Source: Cyanobacteria bacterium UBA8803 | Lineage (GTDB): Bacteria > Cyanobacteriota > Cyanobacteriia > Cyanobacteriales > Coleofasciculaceae | Direction of reading: 5' to 3' | Assembly (NCBI GenBank): GCA_003505715.1 | Contig: DNXU01000528.1 | Coordinates: 1,799-15,909, forward strand | Length of the DNA stretch: 14,111 bases | Shown: positions 14,040 to 14,111 of the stretch, in pieces | Layout: each line of letters starts with the position of its first letter | Position numbering within the stretch: position 1 is the stretch's first letter | Program-made: the position numbers and the translations under genes | Notes under the pieces: model-generated | Seen by the model: only the letters and a program-made list of their open reading frames with translations | What the model was told of the DNA's origin: nothing | Database searches by the model: none

Positions 14040-14111
14040 GCTGTTGCTGCATTTAATATCATGTCGGGTTGATTAATCATAATAAAACCTGTCGCAGGCC
14101 GGGTTTCGACT

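Overview
The window looks like a chromosomal stretch of a filamentous cyanobacterium. The octamer GCGATCGC (HIP1, a cyanobacterial signature) occurs about a dozen times. The gene families are typical of large cyanobacterial genomes: a TPR-CHAT protein, a cyanobacterial-type haemagglutinin/TPS exoprotein, a CHASE2 nucleotide cyclase and a DUF928 protein. No rRNA, tRNA, CRISPR array or complete insertion sequence was seen.

Layout. 1-450: the left edge carries a short minus-strand signal-peptide ORF that runs into a repeat-like end, then a gene-poor stretch with a perfect 18-bp hairpin. 451-3063: an exported TPR-CHAT protein with its His/Cys pair. 3133-7518: a compact RiPP (ribosomally made, modified peptide) cassette. 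It holds a B12-binding radical SAM enzyme of the RiPP-maturation C-methyltransferase type, a small Nif11-type precursor with its own promoter, and a 634-aa protein with a C-terminal class I methyltransferase and an unrecognised N-terminal half. 7515-7700: a possible small minus-strand gene sharing stop-codon bases with the methyltransferase. 7675-10314: a secreted filamentous-haemagglutinin-like protein. 10455-12752: a membrane CHASE2/class III cyclase with a PilZ-like tail. 12753-13154: a non-coding gap. 13155-14039: an exported DUF928 protein.

How the parts fit. CHAT, haemagglutinin, CHASE2 cyclase and DUF928 genes look like one cell-envelope/secretion neighbourhood of a kind I recall from cyanobacteria. 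A ShlB-type outer-membrane partner for the haemagglutinin is not in the window. The RiPP cassette interrupts this neighbourhood, and no HIP1 site occurs from about 4825 to 9675, which hints that part of the stretch has a separate history.

The main discovery is in the RiPP cassette. The Nif11 precursor stops at TTT-TAA (5457-5462) with no recognisable core. In the +1 frame the sequence stays open for 34 codons and encodes KPVVDIGG followed by a 26-residue core-like tail ending HSYMVVVTTG. This is either a precursor broken by one extra T, a sequencing error, or a +1 frameshift. The repaired peptide of about 114 aa, modified by a B12 radical SAM enzyme and a fused methyltransferase, would be a candidate undescribed peptide product.
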